A stretch of 64,000 nucleotides of DNA from Candidatus Binataceae bacterium (lineage in GTDB: Bacteria; Desulfobacterota; Binatia; Binatales; Binataceae), in the NCBI GenBank assembly GCA_035308025.1, contig DATGHL010000029.1, positions 1 to 64,000 of the forward strand. The letters run 5' to 3'. The position numbers were made by a program, and so were the translations under genes. This document shows positions 26,636 to 36,122 of this stretch, in pieces (position 1 is the stretch's first letter; each line of letters starts with the position of its first letter). Below the pieces are notes generated by a model that saw nothing but the letters and a program-made list of their open reading frames with translations, did no database searches and was not told where the DNA came from.

Positions 26636-27307
26636 TCATTTGCCATTTTGGATGACTATTTCAAAGTAATCCAACTTTCTCATGTTGGCATCTTCGACGT
26701 CCGTCCGGTCAATACCAAAGTCATAGAGCGTGTTTGCTAGAACAGCAGCGCACGTATCATCGACCTTTGAATGAATGACGAGCCGGGACTTTAATCGGGT
26801 CCATCCGTGCGATGTTGGCTCCCAGGGCATTGCCCAGCCAGCCCGCGCTAGAACCGCAGTGAGGGCGCGACTATCATCCTCGCAGCCCACTGAAGGGCAA
26901 CGTAGTATGAGTGCCCTGCAATGCAAATTCATACTCTGTGCGCGTTTCGCTATCGCATCGCCCAAATCTGCCTGGTCCTGCGGCTTGATGAGTGTGCTTG
27001 TTACTGGTGCGAAAATCCCTGTCGCGGCGCTGCTTGGGATAGGAGCGGCACGCTCAACGCTGGATGGTATTGGGATAGCTTTAGGAGCGCCCGCCGCTAC
27101 AATAGGCGCCCCGACAACTTGCTGAAAGGGCAAGCTAGAAGGGCTGCTAGTTGACCTAATTACTGCGAGCATAATAGCCGCTACCATGCAGGCTACTCCG
27201 AAGGCATAAGAGAACACGGCCCAGATGCGATGCCGATGGTCTAGTGCGTAGCCGCCGTACACAAAAGCTGCGCCTCCGAAGAATAGGGTGAGTAAGATCC
27301 CAAACAT
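26636..27307 (-). CDS. Hypothetical membrane protein
   Basis: The 223-aa protein begins MFGILLTLFFGGAAFVYGGY and has a second membrane span (VFSYAFGVACMVAAIMLAVI), then a Pro/Ala/Ser-rich linker and a soluble C-terminal domain of about 110 residues with three conserved-looking cysteines (LHCRALILRCPSVGC). GGAGGGG stands about 8 bases before the ATG. No family is recognised. Its stop codon directly touches the IS1595 right end, so the natural 3' end may have been altered by the insertion. It lies 120 bp downstream of the heptosyltransferase-like gene. Confidence 0.55.
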   Translation of the reverse strand: MFGILLTLFFGGAAFVYGGYALDHRHRIWAVFSYAFGVACMVAAIMLAVIRSTSSPSSLPFQQVVGAPIVAAGAPKAIPIPSSVERAAPIPSSAATGIFAPVTSTLIKPQDQADLGDAIAKRAQSMNLHCRALILRCPSVGCEDDSRALTAVLARAGWAMPWEPTSHGWTRLKSRLVIHSKVDDTCAAVLANTLYDFGIDRTDVEDANMRKLDYFEIVIQNGK

Positions 27308-27427
27308 GAGACGCCCCTCCGCATCGAGAGATTCAGGCTCGCCAAAGTGGTGAAATCTTTGGCAATCTCTTGACCGGAGACGCTTATAGCCCGGCCCGAC
27401 TTGTTAGTCAAGCTTGGCATAATCGCC

Positions 27428-28540
27428 CTATATTTCAGGATGGTCGAAAGCGCCGAGCTGCACGAGCGTCGCCGCGACTTCGCTCGCGGTAATAGCGTGC
27501 AGACAGTCGTAGTGTCCGAAGCGGCAGGTGCGCGCCAGACACGGGCTGCACGGCGGGGGATGAAGGATAAAGCGGGCACGCGGCCCGAGCGGTCCGGTGC
27601 GCGCTGGGTTAGTCGAGCCGAAGATCCCGACCGTCGCAATGCCGAGCGCCGCCGCCAGATGCATCGCGCCCGAGTCGTTACCGGCGAAGCCATCGCAGAG
27701 ACTCAGCAGTGCTATCTGCTCACCCAAGGAGAGCGCTCCCGCGGCAACGATCGCACCGCCGCGCGCGACCGCCGCAAGCTGTTCGCAGCGGGTTCGCTCC
27801 GAAGCAGCGCCAACGATCACGCATCGTGCGCCGTGCACTTCCTGCAAGCGATTGATCAGCTCGACGTAACGCGCGGAGGGCCACTCCTTGGCCGCGCCGT
27901 ACGCCGCGATCGGAGCGATCGCGACCAGCGCTCCGACGTGCCGGCCGCGCTGAGTATCGAGCCATGCGCGGATCCGTGCGAGATTATCGCGCGAAGGCTC
28001 GAGCTGTTCGCCGGTCGTTTCGGCGCTAGTCTGCGCGCCCAGAGTATCGCGCACCATCCCCAGCCAATAACCCGCCTGGTGGCCGCCGAGTGCGTCCGGC
28101 GCCGGTGTGGCGCGATGGGTCAAGAGAGGCCGCCGCCCGCCGGTCGCGTAGCCGGCGCGATTGGGAATTCTCGCCAGCGTCATCCATAGCGCCGACTCGA
28201 AGCTGTTGGGAAAGAGTATCGCGAGGTCAAAACTTCGCGCACGAATTCCCCGAACCACATGCCAATTGCGGCGCAGGACGCGCAAGCCGGAAGCGTCGCG
28301 GTAGGTGATCGTCTCGTTGATCCAGTCGATACCGTCGAAGAAACCTGCGAGGTTCTCTCTGACCAGGACGGCGAGCCGGGCGGCTGGAAAAGCGGCGCGT
28401 ACGGCGCGCAGCGCCGGCAGGCTCATCACGAGGTCGCCGAGCCAGTTGACCTCCTTGACGAGAATCCGCTGCGGAACGATCTCTAGCGCACGCGGAGCGG
28501 GCCGATGTGGCGATGTCGGCGTGGGTGAGACTTCATCCAT
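27428..28540 (-). CDS. waaF: Glycosyltransferase family 9, heptosyltransferase II-like
   Basis: The 370-aa protein has the ADP-heptose:LPS heptosyltransferase fold. The N-terminal domain carries VPQRILVKEVNWLGDLVMSL, the usual NWLGD acceptor loop, and the C-terminal nucleotide-sugar domain carries VAIAPIAAYGAAKEWPSARY and the GNDSGAMHLAAALGIATVGI motif followed by FGSTNPARTGPLGP. It would add heptose to the LPS inner core on the cytoplasmic face. A C-terminal CSPCLARTCRFGHYDCL cluster fits the Cys-rich end common in WaaF-like proteins. It is 34 bp downstream of gatB on the same strand and upstream of lpxD, forming an envelope-biogenesis block. The waaF symbol rests on motif similarity. Confidence 0.82.
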   Translation of the reverse strand: MDEVSPTPTSPHRPAPRALEIVPQRILVKEVNWLGDLVMSLPALRAVRAAFPAARLAVLVRENLAGFFDGIDWINETITYRDASGLRVLRRNWHVVRGIRARSFDLAILFPNSFESALWMTLARIPNRAGYATGGRRPLLTHRATPAPDALGGHQAGYWLGMVRDTLGAQTSAETTGEQLEPSRDNLARIRAWLDTQRGRHVGALVAIAPIAAYGAAKEWPSARYVELINRLQEVHGARCVIVGAASERTRCEQLAAVARGGAIVAAGALSLGEQIALLSLCDGFAGNDSGAMHLAAALGIATVGIFGSTNPARTGPLGPRARFILHPPPCSPCLARTCRFGHYDCLHAITASEVAATLVQLGAFDHPEI

Positions 28541-28573
28541 CGCGTGGGCGGATAGGCAAGTAGAGATCGTCGC

Positions 28574-30022
28574 TCAACCGTCGAGCTTGCGTTTGAGAAT
28601 GTCGTTGACCATGCGCGGATTGCCCTTGCCGCTCATCTCCTTCATGACCGAGCCGACGAAGAAGCCAAAGAGCTTGTCGCGGCCCGCGCGATATTCGCCG
28701 ACTTTGCGGATATGTCTTTCGATTACGCGATCGCATGCGTCTGCGATCGCGGCCTCATCGGAGACCTGCATCAGGCCCAGTTCGCCGACTGTGGCAGTGG
28801 CGCTTTTGCCCGACTTGACCATCGCGGCGAAAGCGGTCTTCGCGGCGTTGAGGCTGATCGCGCCGTCCTCGATTAGTTTGAGCAGCGCGCCCGTTTCTGC
28901 CGCCGCGGGCGCGGCCTCGGCGAGCGGCTTGCCGCTCTCGTTGACCAGGCGGAGGACTTCGGTCATCACCCAGTTGGCTGCAGCCTTGTAATTTTTGAGG
29001 CCCACGGCGAGCAGATTGGTGAAGTAGTCGGCCAGCTCGCGATCTTCGGTGAGCACGCCCGCTTCGTATGCCGTTAGCCCATAGTCGCGCACGAGGTTTT
29101 CGCGAAGCTGGGCAGGCAGCACCGGCATCGCCGCGGCGATCTGCTCGATCATTTCGGCGCTTACGCGCAGCGGCGGCAGGTCGGGCTCGGGGAAATAACG
29201 ATAGTCGTTGGCGAACTCCTTGGAACGCATCGGGCGGGTCTCTGCGCGCACCGGATCCCACAGCAGGGTTTCCTGCGGGATGCGGCCGCCCGCCGCGATA
29301 ACGTCAATCTGGCGCGCGACTTCGTGACCTATCGCATCCTCGACGAAGCGGATCGAATTGAGATTTTTGATTTCGGTCCGTGAGCCGAATTTTTCCGAGC
29401 CCCTGGGCCTGACCGAGACATTGACGTCGCAGCGGAAGTTGCCCTCTTCCATCCGCGCCTCGGATGCGCCGGTATAGCGCAGCAACGCGCGCAGCGCGTG
29501 CAGGTAGGCCGCGGCCTCGGCGGCCGTGCGAATATCAGGCTCGCTGACAACCTCGACGAGCGGCACGCCGGAACGGTTGAAATCAACCAGGCTAAAGTCG
29601 CCTTCGTGGATGTTCTTGCCGGCGTCTTCCTCCATGTGAATGCGCACGAGGCGGATAGGCCTTACCCCGCCGTTATGGGGAATCTCGATATAGCCGCCGA
29701 TACACAGCGGCTGATCATACATGCTGATCTGATAGCCCTTGGGCAGGTCCGGATAGAAGTAGCTCTTGCGCGCGAAGATCGAATCGGGCGCGATGGTGCA
29801 ATGGGCGGCGAGTCCCATCCGAATCGCCAGCTCGACCGCGTCCCGATTGAGCACCGGCAACACTCCCGGCATCCCGAGACATACCGGGCACGTATGCTCG
29901 TTGGGTCCGGCGCCGAAGCCGTTCGCGCATCCGCAAAACAGTTTCGAGCGGGTCGCCAGATGGGCGTGGACTTCGAGTCCGATTACCGCTTCATAGGTTT
30001 CTGAAGAAATTGACTCGTTCAT
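28574..30022 (-). CDS. gatB: Aspartyl/glutamyl-tRNA amidotransferase subunit B
   Basis: The 482-aa protein starts at MNESISSETYEAVIGLEVHA. The long frame upstream of 30022 overlaps gatA and is discarded. Typical GatB features are GLEVHAHLATRSKLFCGC, the zinc-site cysteines CGC and CPVCLGMPG, ARKSYFYPDLPKGYQISMYD, DFNRSGVPLVEVVSEPDI and FRCDVNVSVRPRGS. A C-terminal YqeY-like tail includes NPRMVNDILKRKL. It converts Glu-tRNA(Gln) and/or Asp-tRNA(Asn) to the amidated form together with GatA and GatC, both encoded directly upstream. The gap to gatA is 4 bp. Confidence 0.97.
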   Translation of the reverse strand: MNESISSETYEAVIGLEVHAHLATRSKLFCGCANGFGAGPNEHTCPVCLGMPGVLPVLNRDAVELAIRMGLAAHCTIAPDSIFARKSYFYPDLPKGYQISMYDQPLCIGGYIEIPHNGGVRPIRLVRIHMEEDAGKNIHEGDFSLVDFNRSGVPLVEVVSEPDIRTAAEAAAYLHALRALLRYTGASEARMEEGNFRCDVNVSVRPRGSEKFGSRTEIKNLNSIRFVEDAIGHEVARQIDVIAAGGRIPQETLLWDPVRAETRPMRSKEFANDYRYFPEPDLPPLRVSAEMIEQIAAAMPVLPAQLRENLVRDYGLTAYEAGVLTEDRELADYFTNLLAVGLKNYKAAANWVMTEVLRLVNESGKPLAEAAPAAAETGALLKLIEDGAISLNAAKTAFAAMVKSGKSATATVGELGLMQVSDEAAIADACDRVIERHIRKVGEYRAGRDKLFGFFVGSVMKEMSGKGNPRMVNDILKRKLDG

Positions 30023-30026
30023 TCTA

Positions 30027-31499
30027 TTAAGCCGCACTGCGCAACGGCGGTGTCCGGCGCTCGCAAGCGCCCGAGTTTTCGTAGGCGTCGGCCGCGCGCA
30101 GCATCGCCTCTTCGCCGAACGGTGCGCCGATGATCTGCAAGCCGATCGGCAGCCCGGCGCCGTCGTAGCCGCAAGGGAGCGAGAGCCCGGGCAGTCCCGC
30201 CAGATTAACCGAAATCGTAAAAATGTCCGAGAGGTACATCTGCATTGGATCGGCCGTCTTCTCGCCCAGGCGAAAAGCCGTGGTTGGCGCGACCGGCGTA
30301 GCGATAAGGTCGCAGCGCGCGAAGGCCGCTTCAAAGTCACGCCGAATCAGCGTGCGCACCTGCTGCGCCTTCAAATAGTAGGCGTCGTAATAGCCGCTCG
30401 AGAGTGCGAAGGTGCCGAGCATGATCCGCCGTTTGACCTCGGCGCCGAAGCCGCGCGCGCGCGTCCGGTTATACAACTCGATATTGTTGTCGGCATCGAC
30501 GCGCAGGCCGTAGCGGATGCCGTCGTAGCGCGCGAGATTGGCGCTCGCCTCGGCGGTCGCGACAATGTAGTAAGTCGCGATCGCATAATCGGTATGCGGC
30601 AGCGAGATTTCGACCAGCTTCGCGCCCAGCGACTCAAACTGCCGCAACGCGGTGCGTACAGACTCCTCGACTTCAGGATTCATCCCGCTGACGAAGTATT
30701 CGCGCGGGACGCCGATTCGCAGCCCCTCGATGTCGCCGGTCAGCGCGCGCTCGTAATCGGGAACGGGCCGCGCCGAACAGGTCGAATCCTGCGGGTCGCT
30801 GCCCGCGAGCTCGCGCAACATGATCGCGGCGTCGCGCACGGTCTTGGTGAAGGGGCCGACCTGATCGAGCGACGAAGCGAAAGCGATTACGCCGAAGCGG
30901 CTGACGCGGCTGTAGGTCGGCTTGAGGCCGACGACGCCGCAGAACGATGCCGGCTCGCGGATCGAGCCGCCGGTATCGGTGCCGAGCGCGGCGAGACACT
31001 CCTCCGCAGCGACCGCCGCGGCCGAGCCGCCCGACGAGCCGCCGGCGACGCGCGTCAAATCGTAGGGATTGCGCGTCGGCCCGAAGGCGGAATTCTCGCT
31101 CGACGAGCCCATCGCGAACTCGTCCATATTGGCCTTGCCGACGAAGACTGCGCCGGCCTCCCGCAGCCGTGCGATCACCGTGGCGTCGTAGGGCGCGACG
31201 AAATTGCCGAGGATCTTTGACGCGCAGGTCGTCCGGATGCCGCGGGTCAGATAGATGTCCTTGATCGCGAGCGGGATGCCGCAGAGCGCCGGGGCGTCGC
31301 CGCGCGCGAGCCGCGCGTCCGCCGCCGCGGCCTGCTCCAGAGCTTCGCGCGGGCAGACCGTGATGAAGGCGTTGAGACGGCGCTCCAACTCGGCGATGCG
31401 ATCGAGGCAGGCGCGCGTCAGCTCCTGCGCGGAGATTTCGCGGCGCACGAGGCGATCGCGGGCCTCGGCGATAGTCAGTCTGAACAACTCTCCACTCAT
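30027..31499 (-). CDS. gatA: Aspartyl/glutamyl-tRNA amidotransferase subunit A
   Basis: The 490-aa amidase-signature protein shows the Ser-cisSer-Lys machinery: the catalytic Lys in [14 protein letters not shown], the glycine-rich [17 protein letters not shown], and the serine nucleophile in [16 protein letters not shown]. It hydrolyses glutamine and channels ammonia to GatB. The C-terminal [20 protein letters not shown] segment is also typical. It lies between gatC (17 bp gap) and gatB (4 bp gap) in a clear operon. Confidence 0.97.
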   Translation of the reverse strand: MSGELFRLTIAEARDRLVRREISAQELTRACLDRIAELERRLNAFITVCPREALEQAAAADARLARGDAPALCGIPLAIKDIYLTRGIRTTCASKILGNFVAPYDATVIARLREAGAVFVGKANMDEFAMGSSSENSAFGPTRNPYDLTRVAGGSSGGSAAAVAAEECLAALGTDTGGSIREPASFCGVVGLKPTYSRVSRFGVIAFASSLDQVGPFTKTVRDAAIMLRELAGSDPQDSTCSARPVPDYERALTGDIEGLRIGVPREYFVSGMNPEVEESVRTALRQFESLGAKLVEISLPHTDYAIATYYIVATAEASANLARYDGIRYGLRVDADNNIELYNRTRARGFGAEVKRRIMLGTFALSSGYYDAYYLKAQQVRTLIRRDFEAAFARCDLIATPVAPTTAFRLGEKTADPMQMYLSDIFTISVNLAGLPGLSLPCGYDGAGLPIGLQIIGAPFGEEAMLRAADAYENSGACERRTPPLRSAA

Positions 31500-31516
31500 C
31501 GTTACGGTGCCCGGGC

Positions 31517-31813
31517 CTACTCGATAATCTTTGGCACCCGAAAGAAATGGTCCTGACGTGCGGGCGCGTTCGCGAGCATCGGTTCGGCCGCCGGCGCGTT
31601 GAGAACCTCATCGGCGCGCATCGGAACGCCGATCTCGCCGACCTGAGCAGTTGGCGGGATGGCGCTGGTGTCGAGCTGATTGAGCTTGTCCACGTAAGTG
31701 AGGATCGCGCTGAGGTCATTCTGCAGCGCACCTTCTTCCTCGGGCGCCAGTTCGAGCCGGGCCAGGCGCGCGACATGACGGACCTGCTCGAGGGTTATGC
31801 GGCTGTCAGACAT
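31517..31813 (-). CDS. gatC: Aspartyl/glutamyl-tRNA amidotransferase subunit C
   Basis: This 98-aa protein starts at [20 protein letters not shown], the classic GatC N-terminus; an ATG 18 bases upstream (31831) is an alternative. The helix [13 protein letters not shown] and the C-terminal [13 protein letters not shown] are family hallmarks. GatC wraps around GatA and GatB and stabilises the complex. It is the first gene of the gatCAB operon, divergent from yraN. Confidence 0.93.
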   Translation of the reverse strand: MSDSRITLEQVRHVARLARLELAPEEEGALQNDLSAILTYVDKLNQLDTSAIPPTAQVGEIGVPMRADEVLNAPAAEPMLANAPARQDHFFRVPKIIE

Positions 31814-31930
31814 GGACGGAAATCGTAACATCGGTCGCGGGCCAAGTCAGGGGCTTTGGGCATCGCCGCACCCGGGTAATCGCGCCCGCGGTGGCGGCTC
31901 GTTAAGATAGCTCATCCGCACCAAACTCCG

Positions 31931-32386
31931 ATGCCGCCAATACCGTCGCACAGCCGCTCAATCCGCAACTGGATCCGAAGGCCGTACATCGCGCTGGGCG
32001 AGCTCCTGGATCGCTGCTACGAGGAGCTGCCGTGGCGCAGACGGCTCCCGCTCGGTCCGCGCGGCGAGCAGATCGCACGGCGCTATCTGCGCCGCTGCGG
32101 CTATTTGATTCTAGCGCGGAACTATCGCGCGATGGGCGCTGAAATCGATCTCGTCGCGCTCGACGACGCCGCGCTGGTGTTCGTCGAGGTCAAGGCGCGC
32201 AGCGGCCTCGAGGCCGGGACGCCGCAGGAGGCGGTGGACGAGCGCAAGCAGGAGCAGATCCGCCGCGCGGCCGAGGCCTATGTCGCCGCCCGCCACGCCC
32301 ACGGCGTCGCGACCCGCTTTGACGTAATCGCGATTACCGGGGCCGGACGCCGGCGCAAGCTCGAACTGATAAAGGATGCGTTCTAA
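31931..32386 (+). CDS. YraN/UPF0102 nuclease-like protein
   Basis: The 151-aa protein has the restriction-endonuclease-like core of UPF0102: [40 protein letters not shown] with the Asp, and [10 protein letters not shown] (E-x-K). [20 protein letters not shown] stretch closes the domain. The N-terminus (about 35 residues) is an Arg-rich extension not found in most members. Function is unproven in the family, with a role in DNA processing suspected. Its stop codon is immediately followed by the serS start (no gap). Confidence 0.88.
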   Translation: MPPIPSHSRSIRNWIRRPYIALGELLDRCYEELPWRRRLPLGPRGEQIARRYLRRCGYLILARNYRAMGAEIDLVALDDAALVFVEVKARSGLEAGTPQEAVDERKQEQIRRAAEAYVAARHAHGVATRFDVIAITGAGRRRKLELIKDAF

Positions 32387-33658
32387 ATGCTGGATATCAA
32401 GCTGATTCGCGAACAGACCGCCTGGGTCAAGGCGGAACTCGGCCGTGCCGGAGTGCCTGAGGGTGATGTCGACACGGTGCTCGAAGCAGATGTGGCGCGC
32501 CGCCTCGCACAAAAGGAACTTGACGACCTACGCGCGCATCGAAGCAGCAGGTCAAAGGAACTCGGTGCCTTGCCGGCCGCGCAGCGCGAAAAGCTTCGCG
32601 GCGAAATGCGCGAGGTGGGCGACCGGATTGCCGCGCTGGAGCAGCATCAGGCCGAGGTCGAGAAACGCTTCGCCGAATCGATGCTCGCCTTGCGGAACAT
32701 CCCGCGCGACTACGTTCCGACCGGCAATAGCGAGGCCGATAACCGCGTGATCCGGACCGAGGGTGAGCCGCGCCAATTCGACTTCAAGCCGCTACCGCAT
32801 TGGGAGCTCGGTGAACGCCTCGGCATCATCGACTTCGAGCGCGGGGTGAAGCTCTCCGGCTCACGCTTCTACTTGTTGCGCGGGCCTGGCGCGCGGCTCG
32901 AGCGCGCGCTCATCTCATGGATGCTCGACCTCAAGCGCGAGCAGGGTTATCTCGAAATCATCCCGCCGCTGATGGTCAACACCGCGACGGCGACCAGCAC
33001 GGGACATCTGCCAAAGAATGCCGACACGATGTATCGCGACGTCGAAGACGATTTTTGGTTCATCCCGACCGCCGAGGTGCCGCTGACCAGCATGTATCGC
33101 GACGAGATTCTCGACGCCGGCCAGCTACCGATCAATCTCACGGCCTATACGCCCTGCTTCCGGCGCGAGCGGATGTCGGCCGGCCGCGACGTGCGCGGTA
33201 TCAAGCGTGGCCATCAGTTCGACAAGGTCGAGATGGTCAAGCTGGTGCGGCCCGAGACCTCGGATGAGGAATTGAAGACGTTGGTCGATCACGCCGCCGC
33301 GGTCTGCCGCGGGCTCGAGATTCCGTTCCGCGTCGTGCAGCAGTGCACCGGCGATCTTAACGTGGCGAGCGCCGCGAGCTACGACCTCGAGCTGTGGGCG
33401 CCCGGACTCGGCGAGTGGCTCGAAGTAAGCTCGTGCTCGAACTGCACCGATTTCCAGATGCGACGCGCCAATATCCGCTTCCGGCCGCAGAAAGGCGGCA
33501 AGACCGAGTTCGTCCACGCGCTCAACGGCTCGGGGCTGGGATTGCCGCGGACGCTAATCGCGGTGCTCGAGAATTATCAGCAGGCCGACGGCAGTGTCAC
33601 GATTCCCGAGGTGCTGCGTCCGTATATGGGTGGGTCAGCGACGATTTCGGCGGGTTGA
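32387..33658 (+). CDS. serS: Seryl-tRNA synthetase
   Basis: The 423-aa class II synthetase has the N-terminal tRNA-binding coiled coil (about 30-110, KLRGEMREVGDRIAALEQHQ) and a catalytic core with motif 2 (FRRERMSAGRDVRGIKRGHQ, then FDKVEMVKLV) and motif 3 (GSGLGLPRTLIAVLENYQ). PTAEVPLTSMYRDEIL is the serine-binding TxE region. It charges tRNA(Ser) and tRNA(Sec). It is directly adjacent to yraN. Confidence 0.97.
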   Translation: MLDIKLIREQTAWVKAELGRAGVPEGDVDTVLEADVARRLAQKELDDLRAHRSSRSKELGALPAAQREKLRGEMREVGDRIAALEQHQAEVEKRFAESMLALRNIPRDYVPTGNSEADNRVIRTEGEPRQFDFKPLPHWELGERLGIIDFERGVKLSGSRFYLLRGPGARLERALISWMLDLKREQGYLEIIPPLMVNTATATSTGHLPKNADTMYRDVEDDFWFIPTAEVPLTSMYRDEILDAGQLPINLTAYTPCFRRERMSAGRDVRGIKRGHQFDKVEMVKLVRPETSDEELKTLVDHAAAVCRGLEIPFRVVQQCTGDLNVASAASYDLELWAPGLGEWLEVSSCSNCTDFQMRRANIRFRPQKGGKTEFVHALNGSGLGLPRTLIAVLENYQQADGSVTIPEVLRPYMGGSATISAG

Positions 33659-33908
33659 GGACCGCCGGCCCATAGACTCGTCGTCCACGATCGGGCTCCT
33701 GCAAAATTCACGGGGAGCTCTCAGGCCCAAGGCCAAGTCACGTTGGTAGGCTTTTAACAATTTGATAACACGCGCTACCTGTACTTTTGGTAGACCGCAG
33801 GTTGTGATCAAAGTCGGCCGGTTTTGCGCGTCAGCACAATGGGTGTCGTTATATTGCCCGCGCCGGGATTAAGATGGATCACGAGCAGCAGCTCCAGAGT
33901 AGTGAGGG
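33659..33908. other. Upstream region of the phosphate-response genes
   Basis: About 250 bases lie before pstB. TTATATTG at 33850 could be a -10 element. I looked for direct 11-bp Pho-box repeats (CTGTCAT-type) and did not find a convincing pair. No gene is visible. Confidence 0.35.
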
Positions 33909-34670
33909 ATGGCGGATAAACTGGAAGCCCGGCGGCTTAGCGCCTGGTTCGGCAAGACGCGCGCGCTGCACGAGATTAGTCTCGGCGTCGCGGCGAATCG
34001 GATCACGGCGATCATCGGTCCGTCGGGCTGCGGCAAGTCAACGCTGGTGCGTTGTTTCAATCGTATGCACGAGGTCATACCCGGCGCGACGGCCGAGGGT
34101 GAGGTGCTGCTGGACGGCAAGAATATCTACGATGCCCCGATTGATCCGGTAAGGGTGCGGCGGCGGATCGGAATGGTCTTTCAAAGGCCGACGCCGTTCC
34201 CGACGATGTCGGTCGCCGAGAATGTCGCCGCCGGGTTGACCCTCAATGGCGCCGCGCCCTCGCGCGCCGAGCGCGATCGCATCGTCGAGCAAAGTTTGCG
34301 GCTGGCGGCCTTGTGGGATGAGGTCAAAGATCGCCTGCGACGACCCGGCACCAGCCTGTCAGGCGGTCAGCAGCAGCGGTTGTGTGTGGCGCGCGCCCTG
34401 GCAGTCGAGCCGGAGGTGCTGCTGATGGACGAGCCATGCTCGGCGCTCGACCCGATCTCGACGGCGCGGATCGAAGAGCTGCTGCTCGAACTGAAGGAGA
34501 ATTATACGATCGCGATTGTGACGCATAATATGCAGCAGGCGGCCCGCACCGCGGACTTCACCGCGTTCTTGTATGCGGGCGATCTGATCGAGTTCGGCGA
34601 GACCAAGCAAATTTTTACTAATCCGTCGAAGCGCGAAACTGAGGACTACATCACCGGCAGATTCGGCTAA
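33909..34670 (+). CDS. pstB: Phosphate ABC transporter ATP-binding protein PstB
   Basis: The 253-aa ATPase carries Walker [10 protein letters not shown] near residue 37, the PstB-type [11 protein letters not shown], the Q-loop [13 protein letters not shown], signature LSGGQQQRL and Walker [14 protein letters not shown], with switch His in [14 protein letters not shown] and the C-terminal YITGRFG typical of PstB. It powers high-affinity phosphate import. pstS, pstC and pstA are not in the window, so the transporter's other parts must lie elsewhere. It leads phoU, phoB and phoR in a tight operon. Confidence 0.95.
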   Translation: MADKLEARRLSAWFGKTRALHEISLGVAANRITAIIGPSGCGKSTLVRCFNRMHEVIPGATAEGEVLLDGKNIYDAPIDPVRVRRRIGMVFQRPTPFPTMSVAENVAAGLTLNGAAPSRAERDRIVEQSLRLAALWDEVKDRLRRPGTSLSGGQQQRLCVARALAVEPEVLLMDEPCSALDPISTARIEELLLELKENYTIAIVTHNMQQAARTADFTAFLYAGDLIEFGETKQIFTNPSKRETEDYITGRFG

Positions 34671-34692
34671 AGGCGGTAAGCGAGGAAGTCTC

Positions 34693-35382
34693 ATGGACAC
34701 GGTTCAGCCCCAGCACACTAATCGCCAGTACGAAGTCGAGTTGCGCGAGCTGCGAGCCGGTCTGATCAAGATGGGCGGTCTGGTTGAGAGCCAGATCGCC
34801 GAGGCGATCGAAGCCCTGACCGAGCGCGATACTGCGCAGGCGCACGCGACGATTGCTCGCGACGCCGAGGTCAACCGCATGGACGTCGAGAACGATGAGC
34901 GCTCGATTCGCCTGCTCGCACTGCATCAGCCGGCGGCGAGCGACCTGCGCTTCATCACGACCAGCCTCAAGATCACCACGGATCTGGAAAGGATCGGCGA
35001 CAACGCCGTCAATATCTGCGAGCGCGCGCTTGAGTTGAGCGGGCTGCCTCAGATCAAACCTTATATCGACATTCCGCGCATGGCTGCGATTGCGCAATCG
35101 ATGGTCAGGGATAGCGTTGACGCCTTCATGCGCGACGATCCCAACCTGGCCGAAGACGTGATCAGCCGCGACGACGAAGTGGACGCGCTCAATTATCAGA
35201 TTTACCGCGAGCTGCTGAGCTACATGGCGGAGGATCCGACGATCATCGGGCACGCCACGCAGGTGTTGTTTGTGTCGAAGAACCTTGAACGCGTCGCGGA
35301 TCACGCGACCAATATCGCGGAGATGGTGGTCTATATGGTGAAAGGGCGGACGATCCGGCACATGGAAAAGAAGCAGCCATGA
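34693..35382 (+). CDS. phoU: Phosphate signalling protein PhoU
   Basis: The 229-aa all-helical protein contains two PhoU repeats: ELREL...MGGLVESQIAEAIEAL with DVENDERSIRLLALHQP, and AQSMVRDSVDAFM with AEDVISRDDEVDALNYQIYR. Both include metal-cluster acidic motifs (DxEND, DDEVD). VSKNLERVADHATNIAEMVV closes it. PhoU relays the state of the PstB transporter to the PhoR kinase. It lies 22 bp after pstB and overlaps phoB by 4 bp. Confidence 0.95.
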   Translation: MDTVQPQHTNRQYEVELRELRAGLIKMGGLVESQIAEAIEALTERDTAQAHATIARDAEVNRMDVENDERSIRLLALHQPAASDLRFITTSLKITTDLERIGDNAVNICERALELSGLPQIKPYIDIPRMAAIAQSMVRDSVDAFMRDDPNLAEDVISRDDEVDALNYQIYRELLSYMAEDPTIIGHATQVLFVSKNLERVADHATNIAEMVVYMVKGRTIRHMEKKQP

Positions 35383-36122
35383 TGAATCAAACAGCCGAAG
35401 CGACGCGGGAACGGATTCGCCAGAAAATCCTGGTGGTCGAGGATGAGGCCGACATCCGCGAACTGCTCTGCTACAGCCTCACGCAAGAGGGTTACGCAGT
35501 CGAGGAAGCCGCCGACGGCGCCGAGGCGCTTGAGCGCGTGAACCGGCGCGCGCCGGACCTCGCGATGCTCGATTTGATGCTGCCGCGCATGTCGGGGCTC
35601 GAGGTCTGCCGGCGCCTGCGCGCCAATCCCGAAACCGCGCGTCTGCCGGTGATCATGGTGACGGCGAAGGGCGCTGAGGTCGATCGCATCCTGGGGCTCG
35701 AAATGGGCGCGGACGATTACGTCGTCAAGCCCTTCAGCCCGCGCGAAGTGGTCGCCCGCGTCAAGGCTCTACTGCGGCGCGCCAACGCAGAGCTCGAGCC
35801 GCGCGCCGCGGGGAGCTACGAAAAAGGACGACTGCGGGTGGACTTCGGCACCTATGAAGTTTTTGTCGAAGACGTTAAGCATGATCTCGCCTTGCGCGAG
35901 TTCGAGCTGCTGCGCTTTTTCGTCCAGCACCCGCTGCGCGTTTACAGCCGCGAGCAATTGCTCGACCTGGTGTGGGGCCGCGACACCTTTGTCGAGCCGC
36001 GCACCGTCGACGTCCATGTACGCCGCCTCCGTCAGCAGATCGAGCGCGACGACGCCAACCCCGAACTCATTCTGACAGTGCGCAGCGTCGGCTATCGGTT
36101 CAATCCGGAACCGCTTGGCTAG
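35379..36122 (+). CDS. phoB: Phosphate response regulator, OmpR/PhoB family
   Basis: The 247-aa protein has a receiver domain with phospho-acceptor Asp in LAMLDLMLPRMSG (acidic pocket VVEDEADI, Lys in VVKPFSP) and a winged-helix DNA-binding domain from about residue 150 (LALREFELLRFFVQHPLRVY, EPRTVDVHVRRLRQQI, VRSVGYRFNPEPLG). By context it activates phosphate-starvation genes after phosphorylation by the kinase encoded next. A longer than usual N-terminus of about 15 residues precedes the receiver. It overlaps phoU by 4 bp and the kinase gene by 8 bp. Confidence 0.92.
   Translation: MMNQTAEATRERIRQKILVVEDEADIRELLCYSLTQEGYAVEEAADGAEALERVNRRAPDLAMLDLMLPRMSGLEVCRRLRANPETARLPVIMVTAKGAEVDRILGLEMGADDYVVKPFSPREVVARVKALLRRANAELEPRAAGSYEKGRLRVDFGTYEVFVEDVKHDLALREFELLRFFVQHPLRVYSREQLLDLVWGRDTFVEPRTVDVHVRRLRQQIERDDANPELILTVRSVGYRFNPEPLG

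Noticed and set aside
33700-33860. Possible Pho box upstream of pstB
   Set aside because: No pair of 11-bp repeats near CTGTCAT spacing could be found; only loose AT-rich similarity.
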